DNA from: Sphingobacterium sp. LZ7M1 | GTDB lineage: Bacteria > Bacteroidota > Bacteroidia > Sphingobacteriales > Sphingobacteriaceae | Length of the DNA: 64,000 nucleotides | Reading direction: 5' to 3' | Assembly: GCF_024296865.1 (NCBI RefSeq) | Contig: NZ_CP101134.1 | Span: 62,001-126,000 of the forward strand | Shown here: positions 53,688-62,100 of the stretch, one piece after another | Layout of the letters: every line of letters begins with the position of its first letter | Numbering within the stretch: position 1 is the first letter of the stretch | Program-made: the position numbers and the translations under genes | The notes under the pieces: generated by a model | Databases searched by the model: none | What the model was told of the DNA's origin: nothing | What the model saw: the letters and a program-made list of their open reading frames with translations, nothing else

Positions 53688-53987
53688 ATGACATTTAATG
53701 TGAAAAGACTAAACATGGTCCTGCTAGCCCTAATCATTGGGATGTTCAGTGCCTGTTCGAAGACAACGACCAATCAAGAAAAGGAAGAACCCGAAAAACC
53801 TAATCCCGTAGATTCCACAGATGGATACGACACTTCAGGTTTATTGTACCCGAAGTATGAAGGATTGGTGATGGCGGGTTACCAAGGCTGGTTCAATGCG
53901 GAAGGTGATGGCGCTAATAGAGGCTGGTATCATTATCAGGGCGACAATAATGTTTTCGAACCTGGGGTGACCAAGGTGGATTTCTGA
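53688..53987 (+). CDS. N-terminal fragment of the GH71/99-like gene
   Basis: 99 aa: lipoprotein signal (Cys23), Lys/Glu/Pro spacer, and the first strands of the glycosidase domain up to GVTKVDF, then TGA. Alone it lacks the catalytic barrel and would not be functional. Confidence 0.65.
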   Translation: MTFNVKRLNMVLLALIIGMFSACSKTTTNQEKEEPEKPNPVDSTDGYDTSGLLYPKYEGLVMAGYQGWFNAEGDGANRGWYHYQGDNNVFEPGVTKVDF

Positions 53988-53993
53988 CCAGAC

Positions 53994-55028
53994 ATGACCG
54001 AATATACCAAGAAGTATAAATCTCCTTTCAAATTTGCCGACGGATCCGATGCCTATCTATTCAGTTCCAATGACGAAGAAACCATTGATCTACATTTTAA
54101 ATGGATGAAGGATTATGGAATCGATGGTGTCCACATGCAGCGCTTCCTGGGCGAGGTAAAACCAAGTAACCCTTCTGGCAAAGCCCATTTCAACAAGGTC
54201 TTGACCAGTGCATTGAAAGCCGCCAAAAAATATGGTCGTGCCATCAGCATCATGTATGACCTGAGCGGATCTGTGCCTCAAGACTTTGCAGCCTTGGAAC
54301 AAGATTGGAAGGAATTGGTAGAAACCCATAAACTTTATGACAAAGAGGCCAATCCAACTTACCTGTGGCATAATGGCAAACCGCTGATGTCCATTTGGGG
54401 AGTAGGCTTTAGTGACGATCGTCAATATAGCATTCAGGATGTAGATAAACTCGTAGATAAACTGAAGGCTGGTGAGAAGAAAGTATCCATTATGCTAGGT
54501 ATTCCTTACTACTGGCGTACGTTAGATAGAGATACGGAACCAGACCCAGCACTACATGCCTTGATCAAAAAAGCAGATATCATCATGCCATGGGCAGTTG
54601 GCCGTTACAAAATGGAAGATTTCAACCCTAATATTGTACGAGAGGATATGCAATGGGCCGCGCAGAATAAGGTCGATTATGTGCCACTGGTATTCCCAGG
54701 TTTTAGTTGGGGGAATTTGCAGAAAAAGCCTGAACTCTATTATCAGATCCCAAGATTGAAGGGTGATTTCATCTGGAAGCAGATGTCGAATGCAATTTCA
54801 GCAGGAGCTATGTCTCTGTATGTTGCAATGTTTGATGAAATCGATGAGGGTACGGCCATTTTTAAATCTGCAAGAGAAAAGGATACGCCACTAAATGGTG
54901 ACAAATTCAGGTTTGTCGGCATTGAAAACGACCTGCCAACGGATCATTACCTATGGTTGACAGGAGAGTCCGCAAAATGGATCAAAGGTGGAACCGGTTA
55001 CACCGCTGAAAGACCTGTAAGACCTTAG
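53994..55028 (+). CDS. C-terminal fragment of the GH71/99-like gene
   Basis: 344 aa from the ATG two codons after the TGA. It holds most of the barrel, from MTEYTKKYKSPFKFADG to the C terminus, including the DEID motif region. It has no signal peptide, so if translated from this ATG it would stay in the cytoplasm. It ends with TAG and is followed by a strong terminator. Confidence 0.7.
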   Translation: MTEYTKKYKSPFKFADGSDAYLFSSNDEETIDLHFKWMKDYGIDGVHMQRFLGEVKPSNPSGKAHFNKVLTSALKAAKKYGRAISIMYDLSGSVPQDFAALEQDWKELVETHKLYDKEANPTYLWHNGKPLMSIWGVGFSDDRQYSIQDVDKLVDKLKAGEKKVSIMLGIPYYWRTLDRDTEPDPALHALIKKADIIMPWAVGRYKMEDFNPNIVREDMQWAAQNKVDYVPLVFPGFSWGNLQKKPELYYQIPRLKGDFIWKQMSNAISAGAMSLYVAMFDEIDEGTAIFKSAREKDTPLNGDKFRFVGIENDLPTDHYLWLTGESAKWIKGGTGYTAERPVRP

Positions 55029-55076
55029 ATTTTTACTGAGAATAGCTGGTTTGTTAGTTATTATATAGATGGTTGG

Positions 55077-55107
55077 AAAGCGAGCGCAATGCTCGCTTTT
55101 CTTTTTT
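55077..55107 (+). terminator. Terminator of the second glycan operon
   Basis: Perfect 9-bp arms AAAGCGAGC and GCTCGCTTT around GCAAT, followed by a T-rich run. Confidence 0.9.
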
Positions 55108-55248
55108 CTAGCCTATTTAATTTATCGAAAAAGCCTAATCAAATTATATAAATGTGTCAGCTATTGAAGGCTTTATATAATAAAACAATCTTTTGAAAGC
55201 TCTAATTTCATACTTGTATCCAATCCATGGTACACTAATCGCACTGAT

Positions 55249-56223
55249 ATGAAAGCTTTAATAATTATGCAGCCCAAGCTTTGGGTATTCCTGATGTTGC
55301 CCATGTTGCTGCAACTGATGTCTTGCTCCAAAGATTCCAATGCAAGTCCGGATAATCAAGTCCAACCTGACCTACAGCTGGGCTTCGACACCAGTTTTGC
55401 CACCTTTGGAGAATATGTGAAAAATGAGGATAAGGTATATGTGGACAAGAACCTAAGACAGGTAGAAAAGAGTAAGGCAGTCTACTACCTAAAAAGAGAT
55501 TTGCTGGGTAGGGACATCGTTCCTAATGATGACGAGACCGGCAATTACTGGGAAGACCGCAAATATTTCAAGGGGACACCGGTTCTGCTTTTCTTTTACG
55601 AATACTACCGCGTAGATAACAATCAATTGCATTTTGCCGTAAATGTTTCCGAGCTTGAAAACACCAATACCTACATGTTTCATGGCAAAGCCCTTTGGGC
55701 GTCCAATGATAAACCCCTGGCACAGGGAGCTTACTCCATTGGCGAATTGGACGGAGACTTTACGGTTTACAACCCCAATGGTTCTGTAAAGGACCAATTT
55801 GGCTTTGATCGCGGCCGCAAATATTCCAATATGCAAAAAGCCGAAGATGTCTACAAGCCCTTAGTTGGTAAGTGGGAAGCCATAGCGGCGCAGGACGGGA
55901 ATTTTAAAATGATAAGCCAAGTCTATGAGTTAAATTCGAATGGATCTATCAATTTCTATCCGATTACCTATCTTGGCTCAGGTGGAGCAACCCCAGGATG
56001 GAGACCAGTGGACGGGGAAACCATCAAGACCTTAGGATCTTGGAAATATACCGGTCAAAGTTCAAATTCAGGAACCATGGAATTATTCTTTAAGGGAAAT
56101 TCCATCATGAAAGGAACGCTCAATATTGTTTCTGGAACTCAATTTAAACTGAAGCCAACTTGGGTGGATGACCATTTTAAAAATGAGAATTCCTTCAAGG
56201 AATTAACCTTCAATAAGAAGTAA
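55249..56223 (+). CDS. Lipoprotein of unknown function downstream of the second glycan operon
   Basis: 324 aa; start at 55249, with ATG at residue 7 as an alternative. Lipobox LQLMSC (Cys26). The N-terminal 200 residues have no recognisable family; charged helices and short strands with NYWEDRKYFKGTPVLLFFYE. From about 205 the pattern KPLVGKWEAIAAQDGNFKMI ... GSWKYTGQSSNSGTMELFFK suggests a lipocalin-like small barrel. It lies between two terminators, so it is a single-gene unit rather than part of the SusC operon. Possibly another surface glycan-related protein, but this is inference from place only. Confidence 0.6.
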   Translation: MKALIIMQPKLWVFLMLPMLLQLMSCSKDSNASPDNQVQPDLQLGFDTSFATFGEYVKNEDKVYVDKNLRQVEKSKAVYYLKRDLLGRDIVPNDDETGNYWEDRKYFKGTPVLLFFYEYYRVDNNQLHFAVNVSELENTNTYMFHGKALWASNDKPLAQGAYSIGELDGDFTVYNPNGSVKDQFGFDRGRKYSNMQKAEDVYKPLVGKWEAIAAQDGNFKMISQVYELNSNGSINFYPITYLGSGGATPGWRPVDGETIKTLGSWKYTGQSSNSGTMELFFKGNSIMKGTLNIVSGTQFKLKPTWVDDHFKNENSFKELTFNKK

Positions 56224-56225
56224 AT

Positions 56226-56253
56226 AAAAGGCGGTATTGCTAAGCCTTTTTTT
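56226..56253 (+). terminator. Terminator after the 324-aa lipoprotein
   Basis: AAAAGGC and GCCTTTT pair around an 11-base loop, followed by further T. Confidence 0.75.
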
Positions 56254-56271
56254 GTCAAAAAATAGGGGTTT

Positions 56272-56382
56272 CATTCGAGGCATATTCGAGAGATGTTCGA
56301 GAAACATCTGAGATTGGGAAAGTCCAGTTCGAGCGTGTCTCGAATGTGTCTCGAATGAGTCTCGAATATGTCTCGAATGAGT
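56272..56382. repeat. Palindromic 11-bp-unit repeat, copy C (best preserved)
   Basis: Right arm: four exact-period units at 56338-56381 (TCTCGAATGTG, TCTCGAATGAG, TCTCGAATATG, TCTCGAATGAG). Left arm: three reverse-complement units of the form ATTCGAG plus four bases, from 56273. The arms pair over about 36 positions with a few mismatches, and the centre CCAGTTCGAGCGTG (56324-56337) is shared with copy B. It lies directly after a terminator, as REP-like elements often do. Confidence 0.8.
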
Positions 56383-56688
56383 TCCCAAAAATGAAACTAA
56401 TTTTCCCAAAAGATTAGCAAATTAGCAGTTTTCAGTTTTCTTTTTTAGCATTCCCTTTCAAAATCAGAATTCTAGCGCGATAAATCAGCTTTTTGTTGAT
56501 ATATAGGTGGTTATGGTTTTAGCTGTTAGGGGTGTGTATAATATTTAGTTTAAAATTAAATTAATTTCAATATTAAAACAACCGATTGCATAAAATACGC
56601 AAACGTTTGAGTGCTGGTAATATTTTAGCAACATTAATTTAATAATTATTTTAAACCAATCTAAACTTTATAATAATAACTGTTAATA
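56383..56688. other. Upstream region of the third SusC gene
   Basis: About 300 bp, AT-rich. A 10-bp palindrome CAAACGTTTG lies at 56600-56609 (listed separately). No small gene recognised. Confidence 0.4.
56600..56609. promoter_or_regulatory. CAAACGTTTG palindrome, candidate LacI-type operator
   Basis: Perfect 10-bp palindrome with a central CG, about 80 bp before the SusC start. LacI-family operators often have AAACGTTT cores. No LacI gene lies in the window, so the regulator would be elsewhere. Confidence 0.35.
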
Positions 56689-59600
56689 ATGAAAAAAAGG
56701 TTTACTAAGCAATTATTAGTAAACAAATCTTACCACTTAGCTACAGCTCTTATACTCGGAATCACCATGCCGAATTATGGATTTGCCACAACGCCTAAGT
56801 TTGACGTAAGCCCTTTGTTTGCTCAAAATCAAGAAACTGTAAATGGTACGGTTTCGGATGAAAACGGACCACTAGCTGGAGCCACCGTAACACTGAAGAA
56901 CAATTCCAGAGTTGCGACTTCAACAGATGAAAACGGTAGGTTTTCGATCCAAGTACCCCTCGGAGAGACGTTAGTCTTTACTGCAATAGGCTATGCAAGC
57001 CAAGAAAAAGTAGTAGAGTCGACTACCCTCAATGTACAATTAAGCTCTTCTAACCAAGATATTGACGAGGTTGTCGTGGTTGCTTTTGGTACCCAAAAGA
57101 AAGTGAACTTAACAGGTTCGGTAGCTTCCGTAACGCCAAAACAATTAGCGGAGCGCCCAGTAACCTCATTACAGAATGCATTGCAAGGGGTTTCGCCAGG
57201 TATTACGGTTATCAGTAGACCAATGGCTCCTAAAAAAGGTAACAATGCGACCTTAACCGTCCGCGGACGTTCAAACCTAGGTTCTCCAGGACCGATGTAC
57301 ATCATCGATGGTATCCCTGCATCAGGAGCGGAATTTGCAGCAATCAGCCCTGCAGATATCAGCAGCATGTCGGTGTTGAAAGATGCAGCATCAGCTTCTC
57401 TTTATGGTTCCCGTGCAGCAAACGGCGTTATCTTGGTAACGACAAAACGTGGTGGCGGTGAACGTGCTATCATCGGATTTTCCGCAAACCAAGGTTGGCA
57501 AAGCACGACTTTCCTGCCAAACTTTGCTAATTCATTGGAATATATCGAACTGTACAACCGTGCGATGAAAAATGCCGGCAAGCAAACGATCTTTACCGAT
57601 GATATCATTGAAAAATATAGATCAGGTTCTGATAAGGACATGTATCCGAATACCAATTGGTTTGACGAGATCATAGACCAATCTGCTCCACAAAGAGATG
57701 TTAACTTAAATGTGAATGCGCCAGGAAAATTGGCCAACTACTATTTAGGCTTAAATTATTTCGATCAAAACTCTATCGTTCCCGGAATGAAACAGGACCG
57801 TATCAACATCAAGTTGAATACGCAGAGTGACGTAATTGAAAACCTATTGAAAATTGGAACCAATATCTCTTTCTTAAAACAGGATTACGACCGTCAAGGT
57901 GGTGAAATCAGTTGGGTTGAAATGGGTAGAGCATTGCCTATGACGGTAATGCAGCAGTCCAATGGGGAGTATGGAACCATTTCAAATGGTGTAACCAATG
58001 CAACCATCGCAAAGAACAACCAATTGAGAAATATCCAAGAAGCTGGACAGGGAAGAAACAGGGACAATTACTTGCAATTGGCAGGTAATGCCTCTTTGAC
58101 TCCATTTGAAGGTTTCTCATTGGATGGATTGGTATCCTTGAAATATACAAATACCAATAGCTGGGATTTCATCAATAGACTGGATCCATTGACGGACTTC
58201 TTAACGCAAAAGCCTCTACCGTCTACAGCAGTTCCTATCAATGAGATGAAAGAATACTGGGGTAAACGTGAAGAATTATTGCTTCAGGCATTGGCAAATT
58301 ATGAAAGACGCTTTGATGATCACTATGGTAAGATTACTGCCGGTGTCACCCAAGAGTCTAACACATATAGAGAAGCATTCTTAGGTCGTAAAAACTTTGT
58401 GAACAACGATCTAGAAACTATCATCAATGGTTCTTCCGCACAGACTGACGTAAGTAGCGATGGAACCGGACTAGCGAACAGAACGATTCAAGATGAGTGG
58501 TCTATCCGTTCATTCTTTGGGCGTTTCAACTATAACTATCAAGAGAAATACCTATTCGAAGCAAACGCTCGTATAGATTATTCTTCACGCTTTGCACCAG
58601 AGGTTCGTAGAGCAGTGTTCCCTTCTATTTCAGCAGGATGGAGTATTGATAAGGAGCAGTTTATGCAAAACGTGAACTGGATTGATGCTTTGAAATTAAG
58701 AGGTTCATGGGGTTCATTGGGTAACCAAGATGCGGTTGCAATCGGTAACTACTTCAACTTGATCAGGATTAGTTCACTATACAGCTTTGATGGTGTGCCG
58801 GTTGACGGTGCTTTACAGACAGCAGCGGTAAACAGAGGTGCCCTTTGGGAAAAAGTATATCAATCAAACGTAGGTTTGGACGCTACTTTATTCAATGGCA
58901 AGGTTAATTTGACTGCTGAATACTATATCAAGAACACAAAAGGAATCTTGTTGCAACCTACTTTCTTGGCTACTTCAGGATGGGGAACAGCAGCTTACTT
59001 TAACCAAGGTGAAACCAAGAACAAAGGTATTGAGGTTATTGCCACTTATAATGGTCAAGTTGGCGAGGAGTTCAAATACTCGATCTCAGGAAACATCTCT
59101 AAGATCAAGAACGAAATCATTAACCTAGGTACAGGTAGAGATGAAATCGTGAGTGGTTATTACATCAACCGCGTTGGTGGATCAGTTGGTGATTACTATG
59201 GTTATAAATCAGCAGGTCTATTCACCTCTCAGGAGGAAATCGACAACCACCCTAGCCAAAAAAGTATTGCTGGTAACTCCAAGATTGGAGATATCAAATA
59301 TGTAGACGTGAATGGTGATGGTGTATTAGATCCGAAAGACAGAACGATCTTAGGTAATGATGTGCCTTGGTTCAACTACGGTTTTGCCGTGAATGCATCA
59401 TACAAAGGATTTGACCTGAACGTACTTACCTACGGTGTAGGAGGTGTGAAAACATACTTTGAGCAAGAGGCTGCACATCCTTTCTTCAACGGTGGTAACA
59501 TCAAAAAAGAATGGTTGCAAGGTTGGACAGAGGAGAACAACTCGGCAACTGCGCCATTCCCTCGTATCACATTAACGGGTGATGCTCAGCAAAACTATAT

Positions 59601-59850
59601 CACTTCAGATTTCTGGTTGTTCAGTGGAAATTACTTCAGGATCCGTGCCATTACCTTAGGTTATACGTTCGACAAGAAATTGATCGAAAAGGCAAAAATG
59701 TCTAACCTAAGATTGTTTGCGTCCTCAAATAATCCATTTACGTTCATGGCGGATAAGAGATTATCAGATTATGATCCAGAAACAGGTTCAGGAAGAGCGA
59801 GCTTCTTAGGGGTGAAAACTTTCTCTATCGGTTTGAATGCTAATTTTTAA
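56689..59850 (+). CDS. SusC/RagA-family TonB-dependent transporter (third pair)
   Basis: 1053 aa. Extended N terminus (about 40 residues) with hydrophobic LATALILGITMPNYGFAT, then a carboxypeptidase-regulatory domain (VNGTVSDENGPLAGATVTLK), DEVVVVAFGTQKKVNLTGSV, plug with VLKDAASASLYGSRAANGVI, and barrel ending TFSIGLNANF. Imports an oligosaccharide or peptide with its SusD partner 21 bp downstream. The VVVAFGTQKK junction differs from the VVVGYGTQKK of the other two SusC proteins, marking a separate subgroup. No enzymes or sensor regulator adjoin this pair. Confidence 0.95.
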   Translation: MKKRFTKQLLVNKSYHLATALILGITMPNYGFATTPKFDVSPLFAQNQETVNGTVSDENGPLAGATVTLKNNSRVATSTDENGRFSIQVPLGETLVFTAIGYASQEKVVESTTLNVQLSSSNQDIDEVVVVAFGTQKKVNLTGSVASVTPKQLAERPVTSLQNALQGVSPGITVISRPMAPKKGNNATLTVRGRSNLGSPGPMYIIDGIPASGAEFAAISPADISSMSVLKDAASASLYGSRAANGVILVTTKRGGGERAIIGFSANQGWQSTTFLPNFANSLEYIELYNRAMKNAGKQTIFTDDIIEKYRSGSDKDMYPNTNWFDEIIDQSAPQRDVNLNVNAPGKLANYYLGLNYFDQNSIVPGMKQDRINIKLNTQSDVIENLLKIGTNISFLKQDYDRQGGEISWVEMGRALPMTVMQQSNGEYGTISNGVTNATIAKNNQLRNIQEAGQGRNRDNYLQLAGNASLTPFEGFSLDGLVSLKYTNTNSWDFINRLDPLTDFLTQKPLPSTAVPINEMKEYWGKREELLLQALANYERRFDDHYGKITAGVTQESNTYREAFLGRKNFVNNDLETIINGSSAQTDVSSDGTGLANRTIQDEWSIRSFFGRFNYNYQEKYLFEANARIDYSSRFAPEVRRAVFPSISAGWSIDKEQFMQNVNWIDALKLRGSWGSLGNQDAVAIGNYFNLIRISSLYSFDGVPVDGALQTAAVNRGALWEKVYQSNVGLDATLFNGKVNLTAEYYIKNTKGILLQPTFLATSGWGTAAYFNQGETKNKGIEVIATYNGQVGEEFKYSISGNISKIKNEIINLGTGRDEIVSGYYINRVGGSVGDYYGYKSAGLFTSQEEIDNHPSQKSIAGNSKIGDIKYVDVNGDGVLDPKDRTILGNDVPWFNYGFAVNASYKGFDLNVLTYGVGGVKTYFEQEAAHPFFNGGNIKKEWLQGWTEENNSATAPFPRITLTGDAQQNYITSDFWLFSGNYFRIRAITLGYTFDKKLIEKAKMSNLRLFASSNNPFTFMADKRLSDYDPETGSGRASFLGVKTFSIGLNANF

Positions 59851-59871
59851 CCAGCAACTATTAATAGAAAA

Positions 59872-61527
59872 ATGAAAAGATTTATATATATCGGTCTATT
59901 TGCAGCCCTTACATTAACATCCTGTAAGGATGAATTCTTGGAAAGGATTCCATTGAATTCCGTATCAGAAGAGACCTTTTGGAAAACTGAAAATGATGTT
60001 TACCTAGCGGTAAACGGAATATACGCAACATTGCCAGGGGATGGTATCATCTACGAGGATGGAGCATCAGATATTGCGCATGCACAATACCCTTGGGAGA
60101 GCACTGCAACTTCGGTTTCTTCAGGAATCGTAAGTACAGCCTTGAACGCAGGTTGGAATTATGAGACTGTTCGTAAGACCAACTATTTCTTGGAGAATGT
60201 GGACAAGGCTACCATGGACGAGACCTTAAAGAACCGTTTTAAAGCAGAGGTTCGATTTATGCGTGCTTACCGTTATTTTAATATGGCTAGCAAGTTTGGC
60301 GGAGTTCCATTGATTACAAAGGTTTTGGGCTTTGCGGAAGAGGAACTGAACGTTCCTAGATCTTCCAAAGATGAGGTAATCTCTTTTGTGCTGAAAGAAT
60401 TGGATGAGGTTGCAAAAATCCTTCCTACTTCTTATTCTGGAGGTAAATCCAATGAGAAAGGTAGAATTACAAAAGGTGCAGCTTTGGCCTTGAAATCAAG
60501 AATTCTCCTGAATGAAGCGAAGTATGCGGAAGCTGCTGCAGCGGCACAGGAAGTAATGGGTCTGGGTTATCAATTATTCAAGACTTCGCAAGAAGCTGAG
60601 GTTGACCAAAAAGACGATTACAGTAAGTTGGTGGATTTCGCTAATGCAGCAGAACAAGAGAAATTCAGATTGGCTTTGCGTAGCTATGAGGGGATTTTCC
60701 ATCAAGCTAATGAAGGTAATTCGGAAGTTATCCTGGAAAGACAATATATCCAACAGGCACAGCCAAACTATTTAAACACCTATCTATTAGAAGGTGGAGT
60801 AGGTGGATGGAGTTCCTTGACGCCGACACAGGAGCTGGTAAACAGTTACCAGAACTTCAAGACTGGGGAAGCAGTTACTGCACCGAGTAACCAAGAGCGT
60901 GCTCAACGATATGCAGACAAGGACAAAACAGCTTTCCTTCAGGAATACAAAAACAGGGATCCTCGTTTCTATGCATCCATTCTATTTGAAACAGCGCCTT
61001 GGAATGCTTTGACCATCGATGGTGGATATAAGTACTCTTGGGTGGATGGAGCGAGCAATATGTCCAAAACGGGCTATAACTTCAGGAAAATGGTGGATAC
61101 GAAGGCGAATAGGGATAACCTGGATAACCATGCAAACGTGATCTTGATCCGTTATGCTGAAGTTCTTTTGAACTACGCAGAGGCGAAAAATGAGGCTACT
61201 GGACCAGATGCAACGGTTTATGCTGCCATTGACCAGATCCGTGAGCGTGCGGGAATGCCAAAGCTAGACCGTACAAAATACGCTAGCAAGGAAGCCCTTA
61301 GAAATGCAATCCGTCAGGAAAGAAAAGTGGAGTTAGCATTGGAGGGTATGCGTTATTTGGATATTCGTCGTTGGAAAACTGCACCTGATGTGATGAAGAA
61401 TATCTATAACCTGAAAAACTCATTGGCGCAAGAGCGTATCTGGGACAATAAATTGTATTTGATGCCTGTACCTCAGGGTCAAATGGACTTGTCTTACGGC
61501 GTACTTGTTCAAAACCCAGGTTACTAA
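59872..61527 (+). CDS. SusD/RagB-family lipoprotein (third pair)
   Basis: 551 aa. Lipobox LTLTSC (Cys18) followed by KDEFLERIPLNSVSEETFW, typical of SusD. Helical motifs AEVRFMRAYRYFNMASKFGG, ILIRYAEVLLNYAEAKNEAT, QERKVELALEGMRYLDIRRW near the C terminus. Partner of the SusC upstream. A terminator closes the two-gene operon, so it has no dedicated hydrolase. The ligand is unknown. Confidence 0.95.
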   Translation: MKRFIYIGLFAALTLTSCKDEFLERIPLNSVSEETFWKTENDVYLAVNGIYATLPGDGIIYEDGASDIAHAQYPWESTATSVSSGIVSTALNAGWNYETVRKTNYFLENVDKATMDETLKNRFKAEVRFMRAYRYFNMASKFGGVPLITKVLGFAEEELNVPRSSKDEVISFVLKELDEVAKILPTSYSGGKSNEKGRITKGAALALKSRILLNEAKYAEAAAAAQEVMGLGYQLFKTSQEAEVDQKDDYSKLVDFANAAEQEKFRLALRSYEGIFHQANEGNSEVILERQYIQQAQPNYLNTYLLEGGVGGWSSLTPTQELVNSYQNFKTGEAVTAPSNQERAQRYADKDKTAFLQEYKNRDPRFYASILFETAPWNALTIDGGYKYSWVDGASNMSKTGYNFRKMVDTKANRDNLDNHANVILIRYAEVLLNYAEAKNEATGPDATVYAAIDQIRERAGMPKLDRTKYASKEALRNAIRQERKVELALEGMRYLDIRRWKTAPDVMKNIYNLKNSLAQERIWDNKLYLMPVPQGQMDLSYGVLVQNPGY

Positions 61528-61562
61528 GAGTAGTCAATAATAGTTAATCAATAAATAATGCA

Positions 61563-61594
61563 AAAGAGGTGTCCGAATGGGCGCCTCTTTTTTT
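61563..61594 (+). terminator. Terminator of the third SusC/D operon
   Basis: AAAGAGGTG and CGCCTCTTT pair over 9 bp (one G-T), followed by a T-run. Confidence 0.9.
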
Positions 61595-62100
61595 GTTGTG
61601 TATCGGTAAAAGTTTATCCAATAGCTATTAATTTATCCAATATGAATGGCATTAAAAATCGAGTCCATAGCCTATCGAAAATCCCAATATTTATGCGCAT
61701 TGCTTTTCTATCTTTTATTTGTCGATTCTCAAGCGATATATGGATAGCAGTTTGAACATTTAAATTTTTAATATTAAAAACCAACATGTGAATCATTGTC
61801 CTAAATAAAAAAAGTAAAATAATTTTAGGTCAATATATGTTTAAACGTATATGTTTCAAAATGTCATCTGAGTGTACTTGTGGTGCGTATTTTTGCGTTT
61901 TTCTGAAAGGAAAAATTTGCTATGAATCGGGTGTTGCAATTTTCGTTTAACATCTTTTGGTAAGATTCTTGTGACAAGAAAGGCTGGTAAAATTTTACGA
62001 CTTAATAATTTTGAGCCTATATTTTTATTGAACTTATAATAAAGGGCCTCAAAATTCGTCTAAATAATAATGTATTGTATTGCTAACAAGAATTCTTAAC
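61595..62100. other. Upstream region of the barrel-gldK genes
   Basis: About 500 bp, AT-rich. A near-palindrome around GTTTAAAC at 61839-61846 is present. A frame at 61558-61755 covers the terminator and has no family resemblance, so it is not called. The promoter for the next genes should lie in 61850-62100. Confidence 0.4.

Larger units (their letters stand above)
53688..55028 (+). pseudogene. GH71/99-like glycosidase lipoprotein interrupted by an in-frame TGA
   Basis: Two frames in the same phase are separated by TGA at 53985-53987. Reading through gives 446 codons: lipobox MFSAC (Cys23), a spacer, then the GH71/99-like start LVMAGYQGWFNAEGDGANRG, followed by VDF-stop-PDM, where relatives have WPDM, so the stop replaces Trp (TGG to TGA). 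The rest is intact, with WMKDYGIDGVHMQRFLGE, YLWHNGKPLMSIWGVGF, SIMLGIPYYW and AMFDEIDEGTAIF as expected barrel strands. Related enzymes act on alpha-mannosidic or alpha-glucosidic chains. The two conserved halves and single change point to a recent nonsense mutation or a sequencing error; read-through is possible because TGA-C is a weak stop context. Confidence 0.85.

Noticed and set aside
53985..53987. TGA as a selenocysteine codon
   Set aside because: The family position is Trp, not Cys. I saw no SECIS-like stem directly after the codon, and the enzyme type has no use for Sec.
7353..53987. Genetic code change (TAG or TGA read as sense) as explanation for both stops
   Set aside because: TAG ends at least eight apparently normal genes or frames in the window. 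In-frame TGA occurs once, whereas a reassigned code would show many.
56273..56381. Possible CRISPR array in copy C of the repeat
   Set aside because: The units are only 11 bp, contiguous and in inverted arms; there are no spacers and no cas genes.
61558..61755. 65-codon frame after the third SusD gene
   Set aside because: It runs through the terminator stem and poly-T, so it is not a gene.
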